NCBI RefSeq assembly: GCF_014836955.1
Contig: NZ_JACSPV010000044.1
Coordinates: 1-35,771, forward strand
Reading direction: 5' to 3'
DNA: 35,771 nucleotides
Source: Bacillus norwichensis
GTDB taxonomy: Bacteria; Bacillota; Bacilli; Bacillales; Bacillaceae_C
The number at the start of each line of letters is the position of its first letter. Within the stretch, counting starts at the first letter, position 1. The position numbers and the translations under genes were made by a program. The notes beneath the pieces were generated by a model. It saw only the letters and a program-made list of their open reading frames with translations, ran no database searches and had not been told where the DNA came from. This document shows positions 1 to 6,692 of the stretch, piece after piece.

Positions 1-30
1 AGGTAAGAATCAGTTTTCATTCTAGACGGT

Positions 31-194
31 GGCGACGAGAAACGTCGCCCGATTGTTTCCTCTGAAAATCTGTGGCAACCGCCGGAGGCTTAAACTTTAT
101 TCAGTGCGAGTTTGAACCCCCACTGAACGGAACAAAAATATGCATTCATCTCACCACTTATAGAAGCGGGAGACCTCTGCTGAATGAAGTTAAA
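31..194 (+). repeat. Interspersed structured repeat, family A, copy 1
   Basis: First of three copies in this window (others at 6693-6877 and 24446-24638), all in the same orientation. It opens with a short hairpin (GGCGACG/CGTCGCC) followed by a conserved block that begins CCTCTGAAAATCTGTGGC. The last ~120 nt are bounded by complementary arms: AACTTTATTCAG at the left and CTGAATGAAGTT at the right, with one G-U pair. It has no convincing coding content. A MITE-like element or a structured RNA would both fit; which is unknown. Confidence 0.75.
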
Positions 195-250
195 TTTACT
201 ATTATTGTTATTTTATCAAATGAACATTCTCCAGCCTATTCCTTTTCCAT

Positions 251-283
251 AAAAAAATTCCTCTTACTGAAAAAAGAGGAATT
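251..283 (-). terminator. Rho-independent terminator, minus strand
   Basis: On the minus strand an 8-bp stem (TTCCTCTT/AAGAGGAA) with an 8-nt loop is followed by seven T. The nearest minus-strand gene is the carboxyltransferase ending at 542, so it probably ends that operon after a 3' leader of about 260 nt. Confidence 0.7.
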
Positions 284-343
284 GTTTCATTCCGCTATAA
301 GTCCCCATGTGTAAAGTGAACCACCTAAATTTCTTATATTATT

Positions 344-420
344 GGCTTCAGCGCGACGACGGACAGGATGTCCTAGTGCAAGCGATGCGACAGGACGTCG
401 CGCCTGAGCCTGACGAAGCC
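344..420. repeat. GC-rich imperfect palindrome in a 540-bp stretch without a gene
   Basis: The arms GGCTTCAGCGCGACG (344-358) and CGTCGCGCCTGAGCC (396-410) are nearly complementary. An inner palindrome GGACAGGATGTCC lies at 361-373, and a second copy of the outer motif (GAAGCC) is at 415-420. This resembles REP-type intergenic elements. In the rest of 1-541 I see only repeat copy 1, the terminator at 251-283 and a 25-codon minus-strand ORF without a clear ribosome site. Confidence 0.5.
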
Positions 421-541
421 ACAAATTGCGGCCCACGCACAAAAACACTATGACAGACTCAAAGCCTCCCTTGCTGAAACCTTTTCATCATGCTTCCTTA
501 TCCTGTCAAGCTTCACCGCAAACATCCCGTTTAGCTTCACC

Positions 542-2080
542 CTACACCGGATAAACAGGATGCTTTCTTGTACTAAAAACAACGTCCTTTGTCTCATATA
601 AATGAAATCGGTCAATCAGCGTTCTCCTTAAATCTCCCGGATCGGTAATTTCATCCACGATCATCTCTGACGCTAGCTTGTATATATCTATATGTTTCTT
701 GTATTCTTCGTGTTTTTCAAGAACAAATGAACGCCGTTCCTCCGGATCCTCAATCGCTTCGATTTTATTGGAATATACAGCGTTTACTGCTGCCTCCGGC
801 CCCATAACAGCAATTTGTGCTGTCGGTAATGCAATACACACATCTGGTTCAAAAGCTGGCCCTGCCATGGCGTATAACCCTGCCCCATATGCTTTTCGAA
901 CGATGACGGATATTTTAGGAACAGTGGCGGAGCTCATTGCCGCGATGAATTTGGCCCCATGCCTGATAATCCCCGCTCTTTCAACTTTTGTTCCTATCAT
1001 GAAGCCTGGGACATCTGCCAAGAACAATAATGGAATATGATACGCATCACAAAGCTGGATGAATTTTGCTCCTTTATCAGCTGAATCCCCAAAAAGAACT
1101 CCGCCTTTTACTTTCGGTTGATTCGCTATGATACCTATTGTACGCCCGCCCATCCTGGCAAAGCCAGTGATCAATTCAGAAGCAAAAAGTTCCTTGATTT
1201 CAAAGAAACTGCCTTCATCAATAAGGGCATCCACTGCTTCGTACATATCAAAGGGCGCATTTTGATTTTTAGGGATGATTTCTTCCAGCCCTCTTCCCTG
1301 CTTCGGGTCTTTTAGTTCAAAAACCTTCGTTTTCTTTGTAAAATTAGCCGGAAGATAAGATAAGTATTTTTGAGCGGTTTGTATAGCTTCTTCCTCTGAT
1401 TGAGCTAATATATCCCCGCAACCGCTGACAGAGCAATGCATTCTTGCTCCACCCATTTCCTCAAGAGTTACTTTTTCACCAATGACTTTTTCCGCCATTC
1501 TTGGAGACCCCAAGTACATGGATGCATTTTTATCCACCATAATTACAATATCGCAAAACGCCGGGATATAGGCACCGCCGGCAGCCGAAGGGCCAAAAAG
1601 GATGCACACTTGCGGAACCATACCAGACAATTTCACCTGATTGTGAAAAATTCGGCCCGCCCCCCTGCGATTTGGAAACATTTCCAACTGATCTGTAATT
1701 CTCGCGCCAGCTGAATCAACCAAATAGAACAGAGGAACCTTCATTTTTTCTGCAGTCTCCTGCATCCTGATTATTTTCTCAACCGTTTTGGCACCCCAAG
1801 ATCCTGCTTTGACAGTTGAATCATTGGCAATTACACAAACCGTTTGAGCATTTACTTTTCCTATCGCCGTAACAACTCCGTCTGCTGGAAGATCGCCGGC
1901 CTGATAATTGGCAAACAGTCCATCCTCTTCATAAATCCCTTCATCAAAAAGCATGGACAGCCGATCCCTTACAAACATTTTATTCTGCTGCTTTAATTTC
2001 TCATGGTATTTCTGACCGCCTCCTGCGTAGACCACACTCTTTCTCTCAAGTAAAATATCTTTGTCTGCCTTTTCAGTCAT
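542..2080 (-). CDS. Acyl-CoA carboxylase carboxyltransferase (beta) subunit
   Basis: A 512-residue protein of the biotin-dependent carboxyltransferase family (PccB/MccB/MmdA type), which moves CO2 between carboxybiotin and an acyl-CoA. Both crotonase-like halves are visible: VDSAGARI (121-128) and FGPSAAGGAYIPAF (162-175) in the N half, and ADVPGFMIGTKVERAG (355-370) and LPTAQIAVMGPEAAV (about 418-432) in the C half. The length is normal. The Asp that sets acyl preference in Streptomyces PccB appears to align with Tyr403, so propionyl-CoA specificity should not be assumed. It follows the biotin carrier gene in one operon; an SD (AAGGAG) precedes the ATG. No biotin carboxylase gene lies in the window. 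It resembles B. subtilis YngE and YqjD, but I cannot choose between them. Confidence 0.9.
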   Translation of the reverse strand: MTEKADKDILLERKSVVYAGGGQKYHEKLKQQNKMFVRDRLSMLFDEGIYEEDGLFANYQAGDLPADGVVTAIGKVNAQTVCVIANDSTVKAGSWGAKTVEKIIRMQETAEKMKVPLFYLVDSAGARITDQLEMFPNRRGAGRIFHNQVKLSGMVPQVCILFGPSAAGGAYIPAFCDIVIMVDKNASMYLGSPRMAEKVIGEKVTLEEMGGARMHCSVSGCGDILAQSEEEAIQTAQKYLSYLPANFTKKTKVFELKDPKQGRGLEEIIPKNQNAPFDMYEAVDALIDEGSFFEIKELFASELITGFARMGGRTIGIIANQPKVKGGVLFGDSADKGAKFIQLCDAYHIPLLFLADVPGFMIGTKVERAGIIRHGAKFIAAMSSATVPKISVIVRKAYGAGLYAMAGPAFEPDVCIALPTAQIAVMGPEAAVNAVYSNKIEAIEDPEERRSFVLEKHEEYKKHIDIYKLASEMIVDEITDPGDLRRTLIDRFHLYETKDVVFSTRKHPVYPV

Positions 2081-2110
2081 GTAAAAATCTCTCCTTGATT
2101 TCTATTATTC

Positions 2111-2206
2111 CTAGAAAAGCAAGCACCTTGGTCTGTGAGGATAAACAAGTACTTCCCAAAGGGAAGTCTCTTGATTCTAATGAGGTTAAGCGCTAGAGCT
2201 GGACAG
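2111..2206 (-). repeat. Degenerate intergenic repeat (family B) overlapping the biotin carrier 3' end
   Basis: Read on the minus strand, the stretch begins TCCAGCTCTAGCGCTTAACC and ends AAGGTGCTTGCTTTTCTAGG, with a small hairpin ACTTCCC-TTT-GGGAAGT in the middle. From memory this matches the layout of a widespread Bacillaceae repeat that starts with an AGCTCCAGCGCC-like motif and ends with GGCGCTTGCGCTTTT. It lies between the biotin carrier and carboxyltransferase genes and includes the carrier's last codons and stop. Confidence 0.5.
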
Positions 2207-2410
2207 GACAAACAGAGTATCCCCTTCATTAACAAAGTCTCCGGAAGAGACGTTCACTTCAGTTATTTTACCAGCCTCTGGACTTTCAATAGGAATTTCC
2301 ATCTTCATCGATTCCAAGATCAATACGGTTTGGCCCGGTGTTACATCTTCTCCAGCCCCGACTTCAATTTTCCAAACTGTACCTGCCATAGTCGCCTGAA
2401 TTTCTTTCAT
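2186..2410 (-). CDS. Small biotin carboxyl carrier protein (YngHB-like)
   Basis: A 74-residue stand-alone biotinyl domain. The biotin site is ESMKMEIP with Lys36; flanking Gly and Asp turns fit the flattened beta-barrel fold. It would carry carboxybiotin to the carboxyltransferase encoded ~105 bp downstream. The start is taken at the second ATG, 7 nt after GGAGG; the upstream in-frame ATG sits too close to that SD. B. subtilis yngHB encodes a 73-residue protein of this type. The last five residues (SSSSA) and the stop fall in sequence that looks like an interspersed repeat. The N-terminus faces away from the divergent acetyltransferase gene at 2589, so the operon seems to contain only these two genes. 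Confidence 0.88.
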   Translation of the reverse strand: MKEIQATMAGTVWKIEVGAGEDVTPGQTVLILESMKMEIPIESPEAGKITEVNVSSGDFVNEGDTLFVLSSSSA

Positions 2411-2588
2411 TTCCATTCCTCCGTCCCCTCAAATTTTCTATAACTTTGATAAAACTCAGTTAGACAGCCATCACGATGATGTAATCGCTTCCTATTTATC
2501 ATTATATCTGAAATTTTTCATGCTTTGTTATATAATGAAATTTAATTACATAATTAAAAAGAAATATATAGAAAATGGGGATGAAAAT

Positions 2589-3068
2589 ATGTCAATGGAT
2601 GTAAAAAAGCTCAGAATCAACTATAAAACATTGGAGGAATTTAAAAAATTCAAAGAATACGGAGCACAAGAATTATCCATGTTGGAGGATTTGCAGGACA
2701 ATATCGTCGAAGATGATCTTGATTCTCCGTTTTATGGCATTTATTTTGGGGATAATCTTGCAGCCCGCATGAGCCTGTACAAAAGAGAAGCAAGGTTTGA
2801 TAAATATTTTAACCCGCCGCAGGACTACTTGGAGCTATGGAAACTAGAGGTTCTCCCTGACTTCCAAGGAAAGGGTTATGGACAGACTCTAGTAGATTAT
2901 GCGAAAAGCTTTAATATGCCTATCAAAACAAACCCAAGGTTAAACTCCCGCCCATTCTTTGAAAAGCTAGGCTTCGAAAACGTCAAGTATGATGTAGACA
3001 GAGATTTGGGAGAAAATCCGCTGGTCTGGTATCCTGAAGGGGTAACGGAACAAAAAAATAATGATTAA
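2589..3068 (+). CDS. ylbP: GNAT-family N-acetyltransferase (YlbP-like)
   Basis: A 159-residue single-domain acetyltransferase. The acetyl-CoA pyrophosphate-binding segment is LEVLPDFQGKGYGQTLVDYAK, about residues 93-113, with the Q-x-x-G-x-G/A pattern of GNAT motif A. The opening INYKTLEEFKKFKEYG and the ending ENPLVWYPEG match my memory of B. subtilis YlbP, which lies next to the rpmF region. The substrate is unknown. The start is the ATG at 2589, after a GGGGAT ribosome site; the reading frame extends upstream but without a better SD. The stop lies 3 nt before a candidate ECF promoter for the next gene. Confidence 0.88.
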   Translation: MSMDVKKLRINYKTLEEFKKFKEYGAQELSMLEDLQDNIVEDDLDSPFYGIYFGDNLAARMSLYKREARFDKYFNPPQDYLELWKLEVLPDFQGKGYGQTLVDYAKSFNMPIKTNPRLNSRPFFEKLGFENVKYDVDRDLGENPLVWYPEGVTEQKNND

Positions 3069-3070
3069 AA

Positions 3071-3097
3071 TGAAACCATGTGTGCCCCTATCCCGTA
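3071..3097 (+). promoter_or_regulatory. Candidate ECF sigma-factor (sigma-W type) promoter
   Basis: TGAAAC (3071-3076), a 17-nt spacer and CGTA (3094-3097) match the -35 and -10 elements known for Bacillus sigma-W. The consensus spacer is 16-17. The distance to the TTG start at 3136 allows a leader of about 33 nt. The downstream gene encodes a small membrane protein, a common kind of envelope-stress target. An overlapping alternative is the TATACT at 3112-3117, but it lacks a -35. Confidence 0.5.
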
Positions 3098-3135
3098 CAA
3101 CATAATGTACTTATACTATATGGGAGGTTTTTTGT

Positions 3136-3567
3136 TTGAAACGGACAGGAGAAATAACACTTGGAATCATTGGCATTATTTTAAGTGCGCTGATGTCATT
3201 GGGTGGTATCCTATTAATATGGGCCAATCAATCTGGTGAAATTAAAACAGCGATGGAAGATGAATTTACTTCGGATCCGTCCTTGGAACTCAACAGCGGG
3301 GATGTTTCCATGGTATTAGATGCGTTTGGCACTTTTGGCTGGGCGATAGTCGTTGCTTCGATTATCGGTATCATTTTGGGACTAATTGGAGTAATTAGTA
3401 TCAAAGGAAATAAAAAACCAAAATTAGCCGGATCGATGTTCATTATTGGCGCTGTATTAACAGGTATTATTTCCGTCGGATTCGGATTCTTACCTGCGAT
3501 TCTATATTTGATTGCTGGTATCATGGCTTTTGCCCGTAAGGCTCCATCTGAATCGCCAGCTTATTAA
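3136..3567 (+). CDS. DUF4064-family small membrane protein
   Basis: A 143-residue protein with the DUF4064 layout: an N-terminal membrane helix (about 7-30), an acidic extracytoplasmic segment (35-60), then three further hydrophobic segments (about 65-90, 98-118, 118-135) rich in Gly and Ile. The function of the family is unknown. The start is TTG, 7-8 nt after GGGAGG; the second codon is Lys. The gene follows ylbP by 67 bp but has its own candidate sigma-W promoter and its own terminator, so it is probably a separate unit. A role in the membrane under envelope stress is an inference from the promoter only. Confidence 0.8.
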   Translation: MKRTGEITLGIIGIILSALMSLGGILLIWANQSGEIKTAMEDEFTSDPSLELNSGDVSMVLDAFGTFGWAIVVASIIGIILGLIGVISIKGNKKPKLAGSMFIIGAVLTGIISVGFGFLPAILYLIAGIMAFARKAPSESPAY

Positions 3568-3572
3568 CAGCA

Positions 3573-3605
3573 CCGGGCCGAAACTATTTCGGCCCGGCTC
3601 TTTGT
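3573..3605 (+). terminator. Terminator of the DUF4064 gene
   Basis: An 11-bp GC-rich stem (CCGGGCCGAAA/TTTCGGCCCGG, loop CTA) begins six bases after the stop codon and is followed by CTCTTTGTT. The 150 bp from here to 3757 hold no gene that I can see. Confidence 0.8.
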
Positions 3606-3757
3606 TAAAGAAAAATAACAAAATTAAATGCAAGCAGTTAGATTTTTCCTAGCATCTTCTTTTCACCAAATCTGCAAGTTTATCTACTCAGCTTATAAAG
3701 CCCAAATCCACTGTAAATGTTTCGACCGTTTTAAGAGTATCAGAGGAAAATATGGAT

Positions 3758-4309
3758 CTATGCATCGGTGACTTCATAGGCTGTTTCCTTGGCCGCCATT
3801 TTTCTCGCTTTATCCATAATTGAAAGTAATGTAGAATATTCCGCTTTCAAATTACCATATTCTCTTCGCAAATTTTCCAATTTTCCATTTAAGTCTTCGT
3901 TTTTTTGCCTCAATATTTGGTTTTCTTCTTTCAAAGCACTATATGATTGAATATTCGCTTCCTGATCCTCCTGCAACCCGTTTAAATAACTGATTACATC
4001 CCTTATTGATAAATGTGTATCATCTGTTTCACGACTGGCGCAGCTTTCGTTCGCTTCATTCAACGTTGGAGGGTTGTTTCTTTGAGCATCTTTCCTCTCT
4101 TTTTTCGCCACTGTAATTTCGCTTTGGTATGCTTTTCGCACATAAGAATTCCAACGAAACCCGCAGGCCGCAGCTGTTCTGGCCAGTTTAGCCCCAGCCT
4201 CTTTGAATGCCTTCAATTGAGTGCTTCCTTCCCTTATATGTGAAAGGACCAAATCTGCAAGTAGTCTATCTTCTTCGGTAGTCCATGCATCCTGTCTTCC
4301 AGTTGCCAA
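3758..4309 (-). CDS. RsfA-family transcription factor (YlbO-like)
   Basis: A 183-residue DNA-binding regulator. The N-terminal part, [15 protein letters not shown] through [11 protein letters not shown] (about 5-50), is the Myb/SANT-like domain of RsfA, a prespore regulator that modulates sigma-F-dependent genes in B. subtilis. Residues ~110-165 are predicted coiled coil ([20 protein letters not shown] and following), suggesting dimerisation. I take the TTG at 4309 as start: it has an SD (GGAGTG) 5 nt upstream, and the resulting N-terminus matches RsfA. The longer upstream frame is hydrophobic and unlikely. In B. subtilis the paralogue ylbO occupies this place near rpmF, so the symbol is left empty between rsfA and ylbO. 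Confidence 0.85.
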   Translation of the reverse strand: MATGRQDAWTTEEDRLLADLVLSHIREGSTQLKAFKEAGAKLARTAAACGFRWNSYVRKAYQSEITVAKKERKDAQRNNPPTLNEANESCASRETDDTHLSIRDVISYLNGLQEDQEANIQSYSALKEENQILRQKNEDLNGKLENLRREYGNLKAEYSTLLSIMDKARKMAAKETAYEVTDA

Positions 4310-4382
4310 TGAAATCACTCCTGACTTTTTAACACATACATATGCACATAATAGAAAAGATAGACTAACGAGCAATTAATAT

Positions 4383-5141
4383 TTATCGTTTTAGAAAACT
4401 CGATACAACCTGATGATGCTCATCTTTTGCCCATAGTACCGCACAACGTCTGATTTCCTGCTCCATCCGCTGCTTTAAATTACTTGCATAAAATTTTCCA
4501 ATCAGGGACTCCTTATACGATTTCAATACTCCTGCTTCCTTTGAAAGAATATCTTTCATAAATTTCTCCAGCGCCTTAAGAGGATCCCCTTCATAAATCT
4601 CATTGATGAAGCCGAAACTCTTTAATTCTTGCACAGATAGTACCTGCGCCTCAGTTAAGATTTGTATGGCCCGTGATGGATCTAGTTTTTCATAAAGAAG
4701 ACTTGCTCCTCCCCACCCAGTCGTAATGGCAAGATTCGCTTGGATGAACCCGGCATTCGTCCCTGCTTTCGCTATCCTCATATCACAAGCTGCAGCCAGC
4801 TCACATCCACCTCCGAGCGCCAATCCATTCATAACAGCAACAGTCGGTTTAGGCAGAACAGTCAAGCGATATAACAAATTGCCCATTCTGGACAACATAG
4901 CATAAGCTTGCTTCTCTGTTTTTAGACGGTGAAATTGCACCACATCTCCACCAGAACAAAATGCACGGTCTCCTTCACCAGTTATAGCAACTGCTTTTAT
5001 GGAAGAGTCTCGTTCTGCTTCATTCAGCATCAGCTCTAATCCGTCCATTACCTCATAGTTTATGGCATTTCTTTTTTCTGGCCGGTTGATTTTCCATACA
5101 AGTAAACCGTTCTCATATTTTGCAGAAGAAAATGCATTCAC
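4383..5141 (-). CDS. Enoyl-CoA hydratase/isomerase (crotonase) family protein
   Basis: A 252-residue crotonase-fold protein of normal length. RPEKRNAIN (about 20-28) and FCSGGDV (about 61-67) form the CoA and oxyanion-hole region, and GGGCELAAACD carries the first catalytic Glu of hydratases. The second catalytic Glu, in the usual QPE motif, is missing: the stretch reads GFIQANLAITTGWGG, with Gln or Asn there. It may therefore be an isomerase, decarboxylase or thioesterase rather than a classical hydratase; the substrate cannot be read from sequence. The start is the GTG 6 nt after GGGAGAG; the upstream in-frame ATG lacks an SD. It is cut off from rpmF upstream by a terminator, so it must have its own promoter or rely on read-through. 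Confidence 0.88.
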   Translation of the reverse strand: MNAFSSAKYENGLLVWKINRPEKRNAINYEVMDGLELMLNEAERDSSIKAVAITGEGDRAFCSGGDVVQFHRLKTEKQAYAMLSRMGNLLYRLTVLPKPTVAVMNGLALGGGCELAAACDMRIAKAGTNAGFIQANLAITTGWGGASLLYEKLDPSRAIQILTEAQVLSVQELKSFGFINEIYEGDPLKALEKFMKDILSKEAGVLKSYKESLIGKFYASNLKQRMEQEIRRCAVLWAKDEHHQVVSSFLKR

Positions 5142-5181
5142 TTTCTTCTCTCCCTTCCACATTCAAAAAATTTCGGAAAAC

Positions 5182-5211
5182 AAAAAACGTGAAGGATCTC
5201 TTCACGTTTTT
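5182..5211 (-). terminator. Terminator of the ylbN-rpmF operon
   Basis: An 11-bp stem (AAAACGTGAAG/CTTCACGTTTT) lies directly after the rpmF stop on the minus strand and is followed by T-rich sequence. Its A and T flanks could also stop transcripts from the other strand. Confidence 0.8.
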
Positions 5212-5215
5212 CGAA

Positions 5216-5389
5216 TTAGCTATTTACAACTGATTTTCCTTTATAAGTTCCGCACTCTTTGCAGACACGATGGGCAAGTTTCGCTTCACCGCAATTTGGG
5301 CACTCTACCATTCCTGGTACATCCAATTTGAAGTGAGTACGACGTTGTCTTTTAGCCGTCTTGGACGTTCTTCTTTTTGGTACTGCCAT
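5216..5389 (-). CDS. rpmF: 50S ribosomal protein bL32
   Basis: A 57-residue basic protein of the large ribosomal subunit. It begins [11 protein letters not shown], the canonical L32 start, and has four zinc-binding cysteines (C30, C33, C43, C46), so it is the C+ zinc-ribbon form. The ATG at 5389 follows an excellent SD (AAGGAGGTG) at 6 nt; the frame continues three codons upstream but those are not translated in the family. It is the second gene of the ylbN-rpmF unit, 29 bp after ylbN, the order found throughout the Firmicutes. Confidence 0.98.
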   Translation of the reverse strand: MAVPKRRTSKTAKRQRRTHFKLDVPGMVECPNCGEAKLAHRVCKECGTYKGKSVVNS

Positions 5390-5418
5390 TCTTCCCACCT
5401 CCTTAAAGCTGGTAAATA

Positions 5419-5973
5419 TTATCTTTGTTTTTCATCTTCGTCTTTTTGAAGCAATTTTGCCAAATCGGCAAGGCGCGGGTCAACTTTTTTCTTTTCACGC
5501 TCTCTGGCTTCATACAGCTGATCCTCTGTCAATACTTTCCAATCCTGACCAGATGGCAATGCAGAGCTTTCTTCTGCCTCCGGCGAAAACACCTGGATAG
5601 GTATTTCAAGAAGAACCAGTTCATGAACGACAGGTTTTAGATCGATGACTCCGCCTACAATCTCATGAATCTCTTCATCCTCATCAACCTGATAATTGAG
5701 CGGATTCAATGAAAAGGTCTCAATAGAATGAATATCAAATGGGTATTCTACATCTGCCAACGTTCTGGAACATGGCAAAATGAATGTCCCTGTAATGTGA
5801 AGATGGAAAGCCGCCTTATCAGGATCGACGTCCGCTCTTCCTTGGACTCGAATGGGAGAAACCTCTCTAATCTCCGAATCCACCTTTTTCAGTTCTTCGG
5901 CAAGATCGATCGTCTTGTCGAATGTCATTGCCTCGTACTTATATTTATGTAATTCGGCAACGGTCCATTTCAT
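5419..5973 (-). CDS. ylbN: YceD/DUF177-family protein (YlbN)
   Basis: A 184-residue acidic protein of the DUF177/YceD family, encoded just upstream of rpmF in most bacteria and linked to 23S rRNA accumulation in other species. The family core includes [14 protein letters not shown] (about 70-83), which keeps the conserved CxR-x-L pattern, and a Lys/Glu-rich C-terminal tail. The start is ATG at 5973 with SD AGAGGTG; the longer frame upstream runs through the promoter and is not coding. A perfect sigma-A promoter lies at 6001-6029, so ylbN and rpmF are likely strongly co-transcribed during growth. Confidence 0.93.
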   Translation of the reverse strand: MKWTVAELHKYKYEAMTFDKTIDLAEELKKVDSEIREVSPIRVQGRADVDPDKAAFHLHITGTFILPCSRTLADVEYPFDIHSIETFSLNPLNYQVDEDEEIHEIVGGVIDLKPVVHELVLLEIPIQVFSPEAEESSALPSGQDWKVLTEDQLYEAREREKKKVDPRLADLAKLLQKDEDEKQR

Positions 5974-6000
5974 TATGATCACCTCTAGGCAACAAAAGTA

Positions 6001-6029
6001 ATTATAGCTTTGGTCATACTGTTTGTCAA
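6001..6029 (-). promoter_or_regulatory. Consensus sigma-A promoter of ylbN-rpmF
   Basis: On the minus strand TTGACA, a 17-nt spacer and TATAAT are all perfect matches. Transcription should begin about 20 nt before the ylbN start codon, giving a very short leader that carries the SD. Such a strong promoter suits a ribosomal protein operon. Confidence 0.88.
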
Positions 6030-6136
6030 TAAAATCTTCTTTACACTCGATGAATTTTACATTCATTATTTTAATTTGCCCCTTAGCATACAAAATGAAC
6101 AATATATCTTACAAGAACTAATTCACTAAAACTTAA

Positions 6137-6164
6137 ACATCTGGTTGGATATCAACATAGACTA
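6137..6164 (+). promoter_or_regulatory. Candidate sigma-K promoter of the glycine-rich gene
   Basis: AC (6137-6138), a 17-nt spacer and CATAGACTA (6156-6164) fit the AC-N17-CATAnnnTA consensus of the late mother-cell factor sigma-K at every fixed position. The start codon lies 35 bp downstream with an SD at 6185-6190. Late mother-cell expression points to spore coat or crust. Confidence 0.6.
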
Positions 6165-6198
6165 TTTGGAAATGAATTATATAAGAGGTGAAAAATTT

Positions 6199-6651
6199 AT
6201 GAATCAAGATGGCAGACAGCTTCCGATCTCTAGCGGTTTTCCTGAATATGGCGGGGGTTTTCCTGGATATGGCGGGGGTTTTCCGGGGTATGGTAGTTTT
6301 CCGGGAGGCGGAGGTTTCCCAGGGTATGGTGGTTTTCCAGAAGGCGGAGGCTCTCCAGGATATGGTGGCTTTCCAGGAGGTGGAGGCTTCCCAGGGTATG
6401 GTGGTTTTCCGGGAGGCGGAGGCTCTCCAGGATATGGTGGCTTTCCAGGAGGTGGAGGCTCTCCAGGATATGGTGGCTTTCCAGGAGGTGGAGGCTCTCC
6501 AGGATATGGTGGTTTTCCGGGAGGTGGAGGCTCTCCAGGATATGGTGGTTTTCCGGGAGGCGGAGGCTCTCCAGGAGCTGGTGGTTTTCCGGGAGGCGGA
6601 GGTTTCCCAGGGGCTGGACAAGGAACCTTCGGACCAAGAGATTACGAATGA
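6199..6651 (+). CDS. Glycine-rich tandem-repeat protein, probable spore coat or surface protein
   Basis: A 150-residue low-complexity protein of unrecognised family. After MNQDGRQLPISSGF, nearly all of it is a 12-residue repeat, GFPGGGG(S/F)PGYG, encoded by 36-bp units that run in register from 6295 to about 6618 (nine units). The ending GTFGPRDYE is non-repetitive and charged. No signal peptide or membrane helix is seen. ATG 6199 has SD GAGGTG at 8 nt; the frame upstream lacks an SD. The Gly, Pro, Tyr and Phe composition resembles structural proteins that self-assemble or cross-link through Tyr. With the sigma-K-like promoter this suggests a coat or exosporium component, an inference. B. subtilis has no gene between ylbM and ylbN, so it is an insertion in a conserved locus. 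Confidence 0.8.
   Translation: MNQDGRQLPISSGFPEYGGGFPGYGGGFPGYGSFPGGGGFPGYGGFPEGGGSPGYGGFPGGGGFPGYGGFPGGGGSPGYGGFPGGGGSPGYGGFPGGGGSPGYGGFPGGGGSPGYGGFPGGGGSPGAGGFPGGGGFPGAGQGTFGPRDYE
6295..6618 (+). repeat. 36-bp in-frame tandem repeats (nine units)
   Basis: Units begin at 6295, 6331, 6367, 6403, 6439, 6475, 6511, 6547 and 6583. Neighbouring units differ mainly at third codon positions and in a Ser/Phe switch. Units 6439-6474 and 6475-6510 look identical, a sign of recent duplication or of replication slippage. Confidence 0.92.
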
Positions 6652-6684
6652 ACATATAAGAGGAGGCTTCTCCTCTTATATGTT
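6651..6684 (+). terminator. Hairpin ending the glycine-rich gene
   Basis: A perfect 15-bp stem (AACATATAAGAGGAG with its complement, loop GCTT) starts at the last base of the stop codon. There is no T run after it, so termination would rest on the stem, or it may protect the 3' end. Confidence 0.65.
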
Positions 6685-6692
6685 ACAATTAT

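Noticed and set aside
72-314. 80-codon frame through repeat copy 1
   Set aside because: It runs through a repeat that is not conserved in frame in the other copies, and lacks a ribosome site.
2520-2588. Upstream extension of ylbP to 2520
   Set aside because: The extra 23 residues are Lys/Ile/Tyr-rich intergenic-type sequence; the SD-supported ATG at 2589 matches the family start.
6295-6618. 36-bp repeats as a CRISPR array
   Set aside because: Units are directly adjacent with no spacers, lie inside an open frame, and no cas genes occur in the window.
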